Source: Nocardioides coralli
GTDB taxonomy: Bacteria > Actinomycetota > Actinomycetes > Propionibacteriales > Nocardioidaceae
Direction: 5' to 3'
Length of the DNA: 64,000 bases
NCBI RefSeq assembly: GCF_019880385.1
Contig: NZ_CP082273.1
Coordinates: 62,001-126,000, forward strand
The translations under genes and the position numbers were made by a program. This document shows positions 29,431-38,019 of the stretch, one piece after another (position 1 is the stretch's first letter; every line of letters starts with the position of its first letter). Below the pieces are notes generated by a model. The model saw nothing but the letters and a program-made list of their open reading frames with translations, was not told the origin of the DNA and did no database searches.

Positions 29431-29442
29431 CTGCGCGTTACA
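29373..29442. repeat. Perfect 17-bp inverted repeat enclosing a 36-nt G/C-rich loop
   Basis: TGTAACGCGCAGTTACC at 29373-29389 is repeated as its exact complement at 29426-29442. The loop contains a further partial pairing (GCGCTG...CAGCGC). Each arm is itself a short palindrome (TAAC-N5-GTTA). It could be a hairpin in RNA, a double operator, or a small dispersed extragenic element. It lies upstream of the methylcrotonyl-CoA carboxylase operon, 30 nt before its operator. Confidence 0.85.
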
Positions 29443-29472
29443 AGGAGCAAGCGCCCACCGCTGGACGGTCCC

Positions 29473-29490
29473 GGTTAACGATCGCTAACC
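29473..29490. promoter_or_regulatory. Candidate TetR operator (copy B) at the carboxylase operon promoter
   Basis: GGTTAACGATCGCTAACC, arms GGTTA/TAACC around 8 nt, overlapping the -10-like TAACCT (29486-29491). The start GTG at 29498 is 25 nt from the first base of the site, as at the tetR gene. Fourteen of 18 positions and the following TGTG match copy A at 11949-11966. Confidence 0.78.
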
Positions 29491-29497
29491 TGTGCGG

Positions 29498-31036
29498 GTG
29501 GCCGAGATGAAGGAGCTCGTCGAGGAGCTGAGGGAGCGGCTGGCGAGGGCGCGGCAGGGCGGCTCGGAGAGCGCCCGCCGCAAGCACACCGACCGCGGCA
29601 AGCTGCTGGTGCGCGACCGGGTGGACCGGCTGCTCGACCCCGGCAGCCCGTTCCTGGAGCTCAGCCCGCTGGCGGCGTACGGCATGTACGGCAAGAGTGA
29701 CGACGACGCGTACGCCGTCCCGAGCGCCGGCGTCGTCACCGGCATCGGCCGTGTGGCCGGCCGGGAGTGCGTGGTCGTCGCCAACGACGCCACCGTCAAG
29801 GGCGGCACCTACTATCCGATGACGGTCAAGAAGCACCTGCGGGCGCAGACCGTCGCCTCCGACAACCACCTGCCCTGCCTCTACCTCGTCGACTCGGGCG
29901 GCGCGTTCCTGCCGATGCAGGACGAGGTCTTCCCCGACCGGGAGCACTTCGGCCGGATCTTCTTCAACCAGGCCAACCTCTCCGGCCGCGGCATCCCCCA
30001 GATCGCCAGCGTCATGGGGTCCTGCACCGCGGGCGGCGCCTACGTGCCGGCGATGTCCGACGAGACGGTCATCGTCAAGGAGCAGGGCACGATCTTCCTG
30101 GGCGGCCCGCCCCTGGTGAAGGCCGCCACCGGCGAGGAGGTCACGGCCGAGGAGCTCGGCGGTGGCGACGTGCACGCGCGCACCTCCGGTGTGGTCGACC
30201 ACCTGGCTCAGGACGACGACCACGCGCTGGCCATCGTCCGGTCGATCGTCGGCACCCTGCCCGAGGCGGCCCACGGCGGCCGCACCCCGGCTGCTCCCGA
30301 GGAGCCGGTCGAGGACCCGGCAGGGCTCTACGACGTGGTCCCGACCGACACCCGGACGCCGTACGACGTCCGCGAGGTGATCCGCCGGATCGTGGACGCC
30401 AGCCGCTTCCACGAGTTCAAGCAGCTCTACGGCGACACCCTGGTCTGCGGCTTCGCGCGGATCTGGGGCCACGAGGTCGGGATCGTCGCCAACAACGGCA
30501 TCCTCTTCAGCGAGTCGGCCCTCAAGGGGGCCCACTTCATCCAGCTCTGCAACCAGCGGGGCACCCCGCTCGTGTTCCTCCAGAACATCACCGGCTTCAT
30601 GGTCGGCAAGGAGTACGAGAACCGCGGCATCGCCCGTGACGGCGCCAAGCTGGTCACCGCGGTGGCCTGCAGCGTGGTGCCCAAGTTCACCGTCGTCATC
30701 GGCGGCTCGTTCGGTGCCGGCAACTACGGCATGTGCGGGCGCGCCTACGACCCGCGGTTCCTCTGGATGTGGCCCAACGCCCGGATCTCGGTGATGGGTG
30801 GCGAGCAGGCCGCCAACGTGCTCGCCACCGTCGCCGGCCGCGACGACGACGACGAGTTCAAGGCGCCGATCCGGGAGCAGTACGAGACGCAGGGCTCGCC
30901 CTACTACGCCTCCGCGCGCCTGTGGGACGACGGCATCATCGACCCGGCCGACACCCGACGGGTCCTCGGGATGGGCCTCGCCGCCGCCGCGCACGCGCCG
31001 GTGCCCGATCCCTCCTACGGCATCTTCCGGATGTGA
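29498..31036 (+). CDS. Methylcrotonyl-CoA carboxylase, carboxyltransferase (beta) subunit
   Basis: 512 aa. The carboxyltransferase core matches the MCC beta type rather than propionyl-CoA carboxylase: [34 protein letters not shown] and [19 protein letters not shown], followed by a C-terminal [20 protein letters not shown]. It carboxylates 3-methylcrotonyl-CoA in leucine breakdown. GTG 29498 fits the leaderless spacing from TAACCT; GTG 29492 and ATG 29507 are alternatives. It is the first gene of an operon with the biotin subunit and HMG-CoA lyase, under a predicted TetR operator. Confidence 0.92.
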   Translation: MAEMKELVEELRERLARARQGGSESARRKHTDRGKLLVRDRVDRLLDPGSPFLELSPLAAYGMYGKSDDDAYAVPSAGVVTGIGRVAGRECVVVANDATVKGGTYYPMTVKKHLRAQTVASDNHLPCLYLVDSGGAFLPMQDEVFPDREHFGRIFFNQANLSGRGIPQIASVMGSCTAGGAYVPAMSDETVIVKEQGTIFLGGPPLVKAATGEEVTAEELGGGDVHARTSGVVDHLAQDDDHALAIVRSIVGTLPEAAHGGRTPAAPEEPVEDPAGLYDVVPTDTRTPYDVREVIRRIVDASRFHEFKQLYGDTLVCGFARIWGHEVGIVANNGILFSESALKGAHFIQLCNQRGTPLVFLQNITGFMVGKEYENRGIARDGAKLVTAVACSVVPKFTVVIGGSFGAGNYGMCGRAYDPRFLWMWPNARISVMGGEQAANVLATVAGRDDDDEFKAPIREQYETQGSPYYASARLWDDGIIDPADTRRVLGMGLAAAAHAPVPDPSYGIFRM

Positions 31037-31122
31037 ACTCACCCCATGACGTTCTTCGCTCCCCCGCTTCGCTCCTCCGCGAACAACGCCACGGGGGCCC
31101 CGATGCCTCGAAGGGCTCACCC

Positions 31123-33000
31123 ATGAAGACACTCCTGATCGCCAACCGTGGCGAGATCGCGCTGCGCGTGATGCGCACCGCCCACCGCCTGGGCATCCGC
31201 ACCGTCGCGGTCCACACCGACCTCGACGAGCGGGCGCCGCACGTGCACGAGGCCAGCGAGGCGGTACGCGTCCCGAGCTACCTCGACGTCGAGGCCGTGG
31301 TGGCCGCGGCTGTCGACAGCGGTGCCGACGCCGTCCACCCCGGCTACGGCTTCCTCTCCGAGCGGGCGGTCTTCGCCGAGGCGCTCGAGGCTGCCGGCAT
31401 CGCGCTCGTGGGACCGAGCGCGCGGGTGATGGAGCAGATGGGCCGCAAGGACGCCGCCCGCGAGCTCGCCGTCGCCGCCGGCGTCCCGGTGGTGCCGACC
31501 GGCGACGACGCGCCGTACCCCGTGCTGGTCAAGGCCGCGGCCGGCGGCGGCGGCAAGGGCATGCGGATCGTCCGCTCCGAGGCCGAGATGGCCGAGGCGG
31601 TCGCGGCCGCCAAGCGCGAGGCGCTCGCGGCGTTCGGCGACGACACGATGCTCGTGGAGAAGTACGTCGAGCGCGGCCGGCACATCGAGGTGCAGGTCAT
31701 CGGCGACGGCCACGGCACCGTGCTCCACCTCCACGAGCGCGACTGCTCGACCCAGCGCCGCCACCAGAAGGTGCTCGAGGAGGCCCCGGCCCCCACGCTG
31801 ACCGACGAGCAGCGCTCCGCGATCACCACCGCGGCGGTCGACCTCGCCCGCCACGTCGGCTACGTCAACGCCGGCACCGTCGAGTTCCTGCTCGACGACG
31901 AGACCGGGGAGTTCTACTTCCTGGAGATGAACACCCGGCTCCAGGTCGAGCACCCCGTCACCGAGATGGTGACCGGCCTCGACCTGGTCGAGCTCCAGCT
32001 TCGCGTCGCCGACGGCGAGCCCCTCGGGATCACCCAGGACGACGTCCGCTGCGAGGGCCACGCCATCGAGGCCCGGGTCTACGCCGAGGACTCCTTCGCG
32101 GGTTTCCTGCCGCAGGCGGGGACGGCCACCCACGTCCGCTGGCCGGAGTCGGCCCACGTCGAGCTCGCCGACGACGGCGCCCCGGCCAGGCGTCGCTACG
32201 CCTCGGCGGAGACGACCGTCCGCGTCGACCACGCTCTGGAGGACGGGCAGGTCGTCTCCACCGGCTTCGACCCGATGCTCGGCAAAGTGATCGTGCACGC
32301 GGCCGACCGCGAGACCGCGCGGCGCGGCCTCGTCGACGCGCTCGACCACACCGCGATCCTCGGGCTCACCACCAACACCGGCTTCCTGCGCGCCCTCGTC
32401 GCGGGCGACGAGTTCCGCGACGCCAGCATCGACACCGCCTGGCTCGACCGGCACGAGGTCCCGGCGCCCGCGGACGACCACGCCCGGGCCCTGGCCGGCG
32501 TCGTGCTGCGACTCGCCCTCGACAGCACCCCGCGCGAGCCCTTCCAGCCCGACGGGTTCCGCATGGGCGGTCCTCGCGGACCACTGTTCGAGCACGGCCG
32601 GGACCTGACCCCGCGTGGCGGGTGGTTCGCCAGCCCGCGGTCGGGCGAGGGGCTCCAGCACGTCGCCTTCGGCGGCAGTGACGGCTACGTGCTGCGGCAG
32701 CGCCACGGGACCGAGGTCGTCGTCCACGGCCAGCGGTTCGTGCTCGAGGAGCCCGACCCGACCCACGCCGTCGTCGACGGCGACGGCACCCTCACGGCGC
32801 CGATGCCCGGCACGGTGATCGACGTGCGCGTCTCCGTCGGCGACACCGTCGCCGAGGGGCAGGTGCTGGGCACCATGGAGGCGATGAAGATGGAGCTCGC
32901 CCTCAAGGCGCCCTTCGCGGGCACCGTCACCGAGGTGGGGGCCACCGCAGGGGCCGGCGTGGCGCTGGGCGCGACCCTCTTCGTGGTGGAGGAGACATGA
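31123..33000 (+). CDS. Acyl-CoA (methylcrotonyl-CoA) carboxylase biotin-carboxylase/BCCP alpha subunit
   Basis: 625 aa. Biotin carboxylase domain: ANRGEIALRVMRTAHRLG, ATP-grasp loop AAAGGGGKGMRIV, EMNTRLQVEHPVTE. A middle region of low conservation (about 450-545) and a C-terminal biotinyl domain with biotin Lys in EAMKMELAL (about residue 588) follow. An 86-nt spacer separates it from the beta subunit and holds a weak hairpin; there is no strong Shine-Dalgarno. It overlaps HMG-CoA lyase by ATGA. Confidence 0.94.
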   Translation: MKTLLIANRGEIALRVMRTAHRLGIRTVAVHTDLDERAPHVHEASEAVRVPSYLDVEAVVAAAVDSGADAVHPGYGFLSERAVFAEALEAAGIALVGPSARVMEQMGRKDAARELAVAAGVPVVPTGDDAPYPVLVKAAAGGGGKGMRIVRSEAEMAEAVAAAKREALAAFGDDTMLVEKYVERGRHIEVQVIGDGHGTVLHLHERDCSTQRRHQKVLEEAPAPTLTDEQRSAITTAAVDLARHVGYVNAGTVEFLLDDETGEFYFLEMNTRLQVEHPVTEMVTGLDLVELQLRVADGEPLGITQDDVRCEGHAIEARVYAEDSFAGFLPQAGTATHVRWPESAHVELADDGAPARRRYASAETTVRVDHALEDGQVVSTGFDPMLGKVIVHAADRETARRGLVDALDHTAILGLTTNTGFLRALVAGDEFRDASIDTAWLDRHEVPAPADDHARALAGVVLRLALDSTPREPFQPDGFRMGGPRGPLFEHGRDLTPRGGWFASPRSGEGLQHVAFGGSDGYVLRQRHGTEVVVHGQRFVLEEPDPTHAVVDGDGTLTAPMPGTVIDVRVSVGDTVAEGQVLGTMEAMKMELALKAPFAGTVTEVGATAGAGVALGATLFVVEET

Positions 33001-33929
33001 GCCTGCCGATGGTGCAGCCGGCGCCGGGGCTGCCGGACCGGGTGAGGATCTACGAGGTCGGCCCCCGTGACGGCCTGCAGAACGAGAGCGGCCTGGTGCC
33101 GGTCGAGGCCAAGGCGGAGTTCATCCGGCGGCTGCTGGCGGCCGGACTGCCGGTGGTCGAGGCCACGAGCTTCGTCCACCCGAAGTGGGTCCCGCAGCTC
33201 GCGGACGCCGCCGAGCTGATGGGCCTCCTCGGCGAGGAGGGTCGCGACCTGCCCGTGCTGGTCCCCAACGAACGCGGCCTCGACCGCGCCCTCGAGCTCG
33301 GCCTGCGGCACGTGGCGATCTTCGGCTCGGCCACCGAGTCCTTCGCGCAGCGCAACCTCAACCGCAGCCTCGACGAGCAGTTCACGATGTTCGAGCCGAC
33401 GGTGCGGCGGGCCCGCGACGCGGGGATGGACGTCCGTGCCTATGTCTCGATGTGCTTCGGCGACCCCTGGGAGGGTCCGGTGCCGGTCGAGCAGGTGGTG
33501 CAGGTCGGCAAGCGTCTCTTCGACCTGGGTGCCAGCCAGCTCAGCCTCGGCGACACCATCGGCACCGGCACGGCCGGCCACGTGACCGCCCTGCTGGCGG
33601 CGTACGTCGAGGCGGGCATGTCGGTCGACCAGCTGGCCATGCACTTCCACGACACCTACGGGCAGGCGCTGGCCAACGCCCACGCGGCGTTGCAGAGCGG
33701 AGTGACGACCTTCGACGCCAGCGCCGGCGGCCTCGGTGGCTGCCCCTACGCCCACAGCGCCACCGGCAACCTCGCCACGGAGGACCTGGTGTGGATGCTC
33801 GACGGGCTCGGCATCGAGCACGGCGTCGACCTGGCGGCCGCCGTCGAGACCTCGACCTGGATGGCGGGGGTCCTCGGACGGCCCAGCCCGTCCGCGGTCG
33901 TGCGCGCGCTGGCACAATCTCCGGCATGA
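32997..33929 (+). CDS. Hydroxymethylglutaryl-CoA lyase
   Basis: 310 aa TIM-barrel enzyme. VRIYEVGPRDGLQNES is the conserved opening with the catalytic Arg-Asp pair; SLGDTIGTGT and MHFHDTYGQAL supply metal His residues; GGLGGCPYAHSATGNLATEDLVW is split across the C-terminal Cys loop. It cleaves HMG-CoA to acetoacetate and acetyl-CoA, the last step of leucine catabolism, consistent with the two carboxylase genes before it. The stop overlaps the sulfotransferase start. Confidence 0.94.
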   Translation: MSLPMVQPAPGLPDRVRIYEVGPRDGLQNESGLVPVEAKAEFIRRLLAAGLPVVEATSFVHPKWVPQLADAAELMGLLGEEGRDLPVLVPNERGLDRALELGLRHVAIFGSATESFAQRNLNRSLDEQFTMFEPTVRRARDAGMDVRAYVSMCFGDPWEGPVPVEQVVQVGKRLFDLGASQLSLGDTIGTGTAGHVTALLAAYVEAGMSVDQLAMHFHDTYGQALANAHAALQSGVTTFDASAGGLGGCPYAHSATGNLATEDLVWMLDGLGIEHGVDLAAAVETSTWMAGVLGRPSPSAVVRALAQSPA

Positions 33930-35020
33930 CACGCACGGTCTACCTCCACATCGGAGCTCCCAAGACCGGCACCACCTACCTGCAGGACCGCCTCACGCTC
34001 AACGCGACGAGCCTGGCCGACCACGACGTCCACTTCCCGACGCGCTCGCCGATGGTGAGCCCCGGGCTCTTCCAGTTCCGGGCAGCGCTCGACCTGCTCG
34101 GCCAGGACTGGGGCGGGCCCCGTGGCCACGCGGAGGGCAACTGGGAGGCGCTCGTACGCCGGATCCGGCGGCGCAGCGGCAGCGTGATCGTCAGCCACGA
34201 GATCCTGGCGCCCGCCCGTCCCGACGCCGTCGCCCGGGCGATGACCGACCTCCAAGGATCGGACGTGCACGTCGTCTACACCGCCCGCGACCTGGCCCGG
34301 CAGCTGCCGGCCGCCTGGCAGGAGAGCATCAAGCAGGGCCGGAAGTGGCGCTTCGCGCGCTTCCTCCAGAAGGCGCGCCAGGGCCGCACCTGGTTCTCCC
34401 GGGCCTTCGAGATCCCCTCCGTGCTCGGCACCTGGGGGACCCACGTGCCGCCGGAGAACATCCACCTCGTGACCGTTCCCCAGCGGCGTGCCGCGGCCGG
34501 GGAGGACCCGCTGTGGGACCGCTTCTGCGAGGCCACCGGCATCGACCCCGCCTGGGCCCCCGAGCAGAGCCACCGCGCCAACGAGTCCCTCGGGGTGGCC
34601 GAGGTCTCGGTGCTGCGCGGCCTCAACAAGCGGCTGGACCGCCAGACCCGCCGCGAGGCCCCGTACGACGCCCTGATCCGCGAGATGCTCGCCGAGCAGG
34701 AGCTGGTCGGCCGCGACTCGCGTCGGATCACGTTGCCCCCGGGCGACCGCGACTGGGTCGAGGAGCGGACCGGCCGCTGGCTGGAGTGGGTCGAGCAGTC
34801 CGGGATCCACGTCGTCGGCGACGTCGAAGATCTGCGACCCACGTGGCCCGCCGAGGACGAGAAGTGGCACGACCCCGACGGGGTCAAGCCCCGCAAGCGG
34901 CTGGCGGTCGCCATGGACGCGCTCGCGGCGATGACCGCCGAGGCCGCCTCCCGACCCGACCCGGAGCGGCACCTCACGGGCAAGCTGCGCAGGAACGCCG
35001 ATCGGCTGCGGCCACGGTGA
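33926..35020 (+). CDS. Sulfotransferase-family protein (PAPS-binding loop), copy 1
   Basis: 364 aa. The N-terminal 5'-phosphosulfate loop is GAPKTGTTYLQDRL (residues 9-22), as in carbohydrate and LPS sulfotransferases. SHEILAPA and VVYTARDLARQLPAAW follow (3'-phosphate-binding Arg/Ser region). Although its ATG overlaps the HMG-CoA lyase stop, CACAAT lies 7 nt upstream, so an own leaderless promoter is likely. The C terminus (about 300-364) is charged. It should transfer sulfate from PAPS to a hydroxyl on a glycan or lipid; the acceptor is unknown. Confidence 0.82.
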   Translation: MTRTVYLHIGAPKTGTTYLQDRLTLNATSLADHDVHFPTRSPMVSPGLFQFRAALDLLGQDWGGPRGHAEGNWEALVRRIRRRSGSVIVSHEILAPARPDAVARAMTDLQGSDVHVVYTARDLARQLPAAWQESIKQGRKWRFARFLQKARQGRTWFSRAFEIPSVLGTWGTHVPPENIHLVTVPQRRAAAGEDPLWDRFCEATGIDPAWAPEQSHRANESLGVAEVSVLRGLNKRLDRQTRREAPYDALIREMLAEQELVGRDSRRITLPPGDRDWVEERTGRWLEWVEQSGIHVVGDVEDLRPTWPAEDEKWHDPDGVKPRKRLAVAMDALAAMTAEAASRPDPERHLTGKLRRNADRLRPR

Positions 35021-36114
35021 TCGACGGCACCGCCCGGGCGTGGGGCTGGGTCGCCCACCTGCGCGACGGCGGCACCACCCCGTGGGCCGCCTGGTCCGGC
35101 ACCGCCGACCCGGGCGGCGAGGTCGTCCCCGGTGCCCAGCAGCTCGAGCTGTTGCGCCGCCTCAACGACGGCGGACGCCCGTCCTCGGCGCTGGTCGACC
35201 GGGTGCTGGCCGCCGACCCGCCCCGCCGCAGCCGTCCCGCGCTCCCGCTCCTCGACGGTCACCCTGACCTCGGTCACGGCCCGCGGCCCGTCGACCCGGC
35301 CACGCTCGGCGACGTCGAGCTGGCCCGGCTCGCCGGGGTGCTGCTCGCCGGGGACCTGGTCACCCGGACGCCCCCGCCGCCGCCGCGGTCGTGGCGACGG
35401 CCCTGGCGGATCCGCTACGAGCTGCTCGGCGACCCCGAGCACGTCGGCGCGCTGCGGCGCCACCTCGCCGCGCGGGGTCGGCCCGAGGGTGGGGTCGGAC
35501 CGGTCCTCGTCCTCGGCACGGCCACCGACCGGATGCTCGTCGACGTGTGGACAGCCCACTGCTTCCGGCACGGCAGCGTGCCGTGGTCGGACTGGCTCGA
35601 CCGGCGGGCGAGCCGCGGTGCCCTGCCCTCATCGGTGCAGCTGGCGCGGCTGGCCCGGGTCGCCGCTGACCGCATCACGTCGCGCCGGGTCACCGTCGTC
35701 ACGGACCCCTCGCGGGCCGCCCGGCTGCTCGGCGTACGCCGCGGGCCGGCCGTGACCCAGCCGGCCGCCGCCGCCGTCGACCTCGGCCGCCGGATCAGCG
35801 GCGCGCTGCGTCCGCTCGCCCGCCCGCAGGACCGGGCCCGGCTGGTCACCGGCGTGCTCCGTCCGGCCCTCGCCGACGCCCCGGGGCTCCCGCTGCTGGT
35901 GCCCGACCGGCACCGGGCGTGGGTCGCCGACGAGGCGGCGCGACTCCACGACCAGCTCCGCGCCGGTCGCTACCCTGTCCTCGGCGACCCGTCGCTGGTG
36001 CTGCCCGTCCAGCGCGCCGGCGTCGAGGAGCCCGACATCGCCGAGTCGCTGGCGCTGGCGCTGCGGATGCTCAGGTCCGAGGAGCTGCGCGAGCCCGTGA
36101 AGGAGGAGTCGTGA
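35017..36114 (+). CDS. Protein of unknown function between two sulfotransferase-like genes
   Basis: 365 aa, GTG start overlapping the previous stop. I do not recognise a family. It is rich in Arg, Pro and Ala with no signal peptide or membrane segment. A central alpha/beta pattern (VGPVLVLGTATDRMLVDVWTAHCF; RRVTVVTDPSRAARLL) suggests a Rossmann-like or glycosyl/sulfotransferase-related fold. Late in the sequence is PLLVPDRHRAWVADEAARLHDQL, similar in rhythm to the C-terminal part of the flanking sulfotransferases (DHAWVAERQAEW). It probably takes part in the same pathway. Confidence 0.7.
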   Translation: MIDGTARAWGWVAHLRDGGTTPWAAWSGTADPGGEVVPGAQQLELLRRLNDGGRPSSALVDRVLAADPPRRSRPALPLLDGHPDLGHGPRPVDPATLGDVELARLAGVLLAGDLVTRTPPPPPRSWRRPWRIRYELLGDPEHVGALRRHLAARGRPEGGVGPVLVLGTATDRMLVDVWTAHCFRHGSVPWSDWLDRRASRGALPSSVQLARLARVAADRITSRRVTVVTDPSRAARLLGVRRGPAVTQPAAAAVDLGRRISGALRPLARPQDRARLVTGVLRPALADAPGLPLLVPDRHRAWVADEAARLHDQLRAGRYPVLGDPSLVLPVQRAGVEEPDIAESLALALRMLRSEELREPVKEES

Positions 36115-37322
36115 GCCGCCGGGTCCTGCTCCACGTCGGCACCCCCAAGACCGGCACCAGCCACCTCCAGGACGTGCTGTTCCGCAACCGGGAGAGGCTG
36201 AAGGACCAGGGGATCCTCTATGCCGCCGACCGCTTCGACGCCCACTTCCTCGCCGCCCTCGACCTGATGCAGCTCCCGTGGGGTGGCCTGGAGGACGAGG
36301 CGGTCGGAGCGTGGGACCGGCTCGCGGAGCGCGTCCGCGACTTCGACGGCACCGCCATCATCAGCCACGAGATCCTCGCCACGGCCTCCCACAACCAGGC
36401 GAAGCGGGCGCTGGCCTCGCTCGGCCACCCCGAGGCCGAGGTCCACGTCGTGCTCTCGGTGCGCGACCTGGTCCGGCAGATCCCGGCCGAGTGGCAGGAG
36501 AACGTCAAGCACCGCCGCGAGCTGCCCTACGCGCAGTTCCTCGCGCAGATCCGCGACCCGGCCCGGGAGAGCGCCATCGGCGCCTGGTTCTGGGGCGTGC
36601 AGGAGGTCCCCAACATCCTCGACCGGTGGGCCGGCGACCTGCCGCCCGAGCGGGTGCACCTGGTCACCGTGCCGCCGGTCGGCGGACGCCGCGAGCTGCT
36701 CTGGGAGCGTTTCAGCAGCACCTTCGGCCTCAGCGGCCTCGAGCTCGACGTGGAGGCGGAGCGGGCCAACCCCTCGCTCGGTGCCGCGGAGACGACGCTG
36801 GTGCGCCGGATCAACGTCAAGGCCAACAAGATCGTCCCGCCCTCGGCGTACCGGCCCCTGGTGCGTGAGCTGCTGGCCCACCAGACCCTCTCCCACCGCA
36901 CCGGTTCGCCCCGGCTGACGCTGCCCCCGGCCGACCACGCGTGGGTGGCCGAGCGGCAGGCGGAGTGGACCCGGCTGGTCCGCGAGCGCGGGTACGACGT
37001 GGTCGGTGACCTCGACGACCTGGTCGGTCCACCGCCGGTCGTCGAGTGGGCCGATCCCGACCAGCCCGACGAGGCGCTGGTGGCCGACGCGGGTGTCGAC
37101 GCCGTCGCCGCCTTGCTGGTGGAGAACGCCCGGCTGCTGCGGGCCGAGCACGACCTGAGGGGCGCGCTCGACGCCGCGCACGCCGAGCTGGAGCGTGCCT
37201 ACCTCAGACCCACCTACCGGTGGCGGGAGAAGACAGTACGCCGACTGCAGGGCGGACGCGTCGGGCGGACGTTGCTGCGCGTCTACCGCGCGGTGCGGGG
37301 GAGGAGCTCGCGGTCGGCGTAG
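36111..37322 (+). CDS. Sulfotransferase-family protein (PAPS-binding loop), copy 2
   Basis: 403 aa. PAPS loop GTPKTGTSHLQDVL at residues 10-23, then SHEILATA and VVLSVRDLVRQIPAEW; it is a clear paralogue of the protein at 33926. A strong Shine-Dalgarno (AAGGAGGAG) precedes the GTG start, which overlaps the preceding stop. The C-terminal 100 residues form a helical, coiled-coil-like tail ending in a basic segment. Its 3' end overlaps the convergent EcsC gene by 40 nt. Confidence 0.82.
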   Translation: MSRRVLLHVGTPKTGTSHLQDVLFRNRERLKDQGILYAADRFDAHFLAALDLMQLPWGGLEDEAVGAWDRLAERVRDFDGTAIISHEILATASHNQAKRALASLGHPEAEVHVVLSVRDLVRQIPAEWQENVKHRRELPYAQFLAQIRDPARESAIGAWFWGVQEVPNILDRWAGDLPPERVHLVTVPPVGGRRELLWERFSSTFGLSGLELDVEAERANPSLGAAETTLVRRINVKANKIVPPSAYRPLVRELLAHQTLSHRTGSPRLTLPPADHAWVAERQAEWTRLVRERGYDVVGDLDDLVGPPPVVEWADPDQPDEALVADAGVDAVAALLVENARLLRAEHDLRGALDAAHAELERAYLRPTYRWREKTVRRLQGGRVGRTLLRVYRAVRGRSSRSA

Positions 37323-37963
37323 CGGCCGACCTTCCACGTCGAGAAGCCGTCGGCGCCCATGCCGACGAGGCCGCCGACCACCGGCACCCGCCGACCCAGG
37401 GTCGTGGCCAGCCGCTTGCCGGCGACCTTGGCGACGAGGTCGGAGGTCACCACCGTGGAGACGATGCGGTCGAGCTGCGCGTCGTGCGCCGGCGCGGTGG
37501 CCAGGGCCATCGGAGGCGCCGGCAGCTGCTTCTTGCGCACCAGCTCGGTCACCGTGTCCTCACCGAGCAGGCAGACCAGGATCGCGTTGCGGGTGCGGGG
37601 GTCGGCGAGGTCGTAGCCGCGCAGGTGCGCGATGCCCGCGATCATCCGGCAGCTGATGAGGGCGAGCCCGCTGATGTTGGCGGGGATGGTCACCGCCGCG
37701 GTCACGAGGCCACCGAGGTTGGTGACGAAGCCCTGCGCACCGGCCAGCCGGACGTGGTTCTCGATCACCTCGTGGACCGCGCGCTCCACGTTGCCGTCCT
37801 GCTCGGCCAGCTGCTTGTCGGCTGCCTGCGCGGCCGGCGGCAGCGGACCGACGCCCTCGATCGCGCGGTTCAGCGCCTCGCGGACGAACGTCGTGGTCAG
37901 CCCGGGAGCCAGCTCGGTCACCCGCGGGGCGAGCCGGCGGGAGATCGATCCCATCGCACCCAT
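37283..37963 (-). CDS. EcsC family protein
   Basis: 226 aa. The central block IENHVRLAGAQGFVTNLGGLVTAAVTIPANISGLAL continues into IAGIAHLRGYDL and RNAILVCLLGE, the conserved EcsC-domain core with amphipathic or membrane-associated helices; VGGLVGMGADG near the end is also typical. The function of EcsC proteins is unclear. An internal ATG three codons downstream is an alternative start. Confidence 0.82.
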   Translation of the reverse strand: MGAMGSISRRLAPRVTELAPGLTTTFVREALNRAIEGVGPLPPAAQAADKQLAEQDGNVERAVHEVIENHVRLAGAQGFVTNLGGLVTAAVTIPANISGLALISCRMIAGIAHLRGYDLADPRTRNAILVCLLGEDTVTELVRKKQLPAPPMALATAPAHDAQLDRIVSTVVTSDLVAKVAGKRLATTLGRRVPVVGGLVGMGADGFSTWKVGRYADRELLPRTAR

Positions 37964-38019
37964 GCGGAGATCCTACGGCGGAGCCTGTAGGGCAGGTCCT
38001 TGACGCTAGGTTCGGAGCC

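Noticed and set aside
31053..31082. Hairpin-like TTCGC...GCGAA between the two carboxylase subunit genes
   Set aside because: The stem is only 5 bp with a long loop and I found no second copy in the window, so it is not listed as a repeat or terminator.
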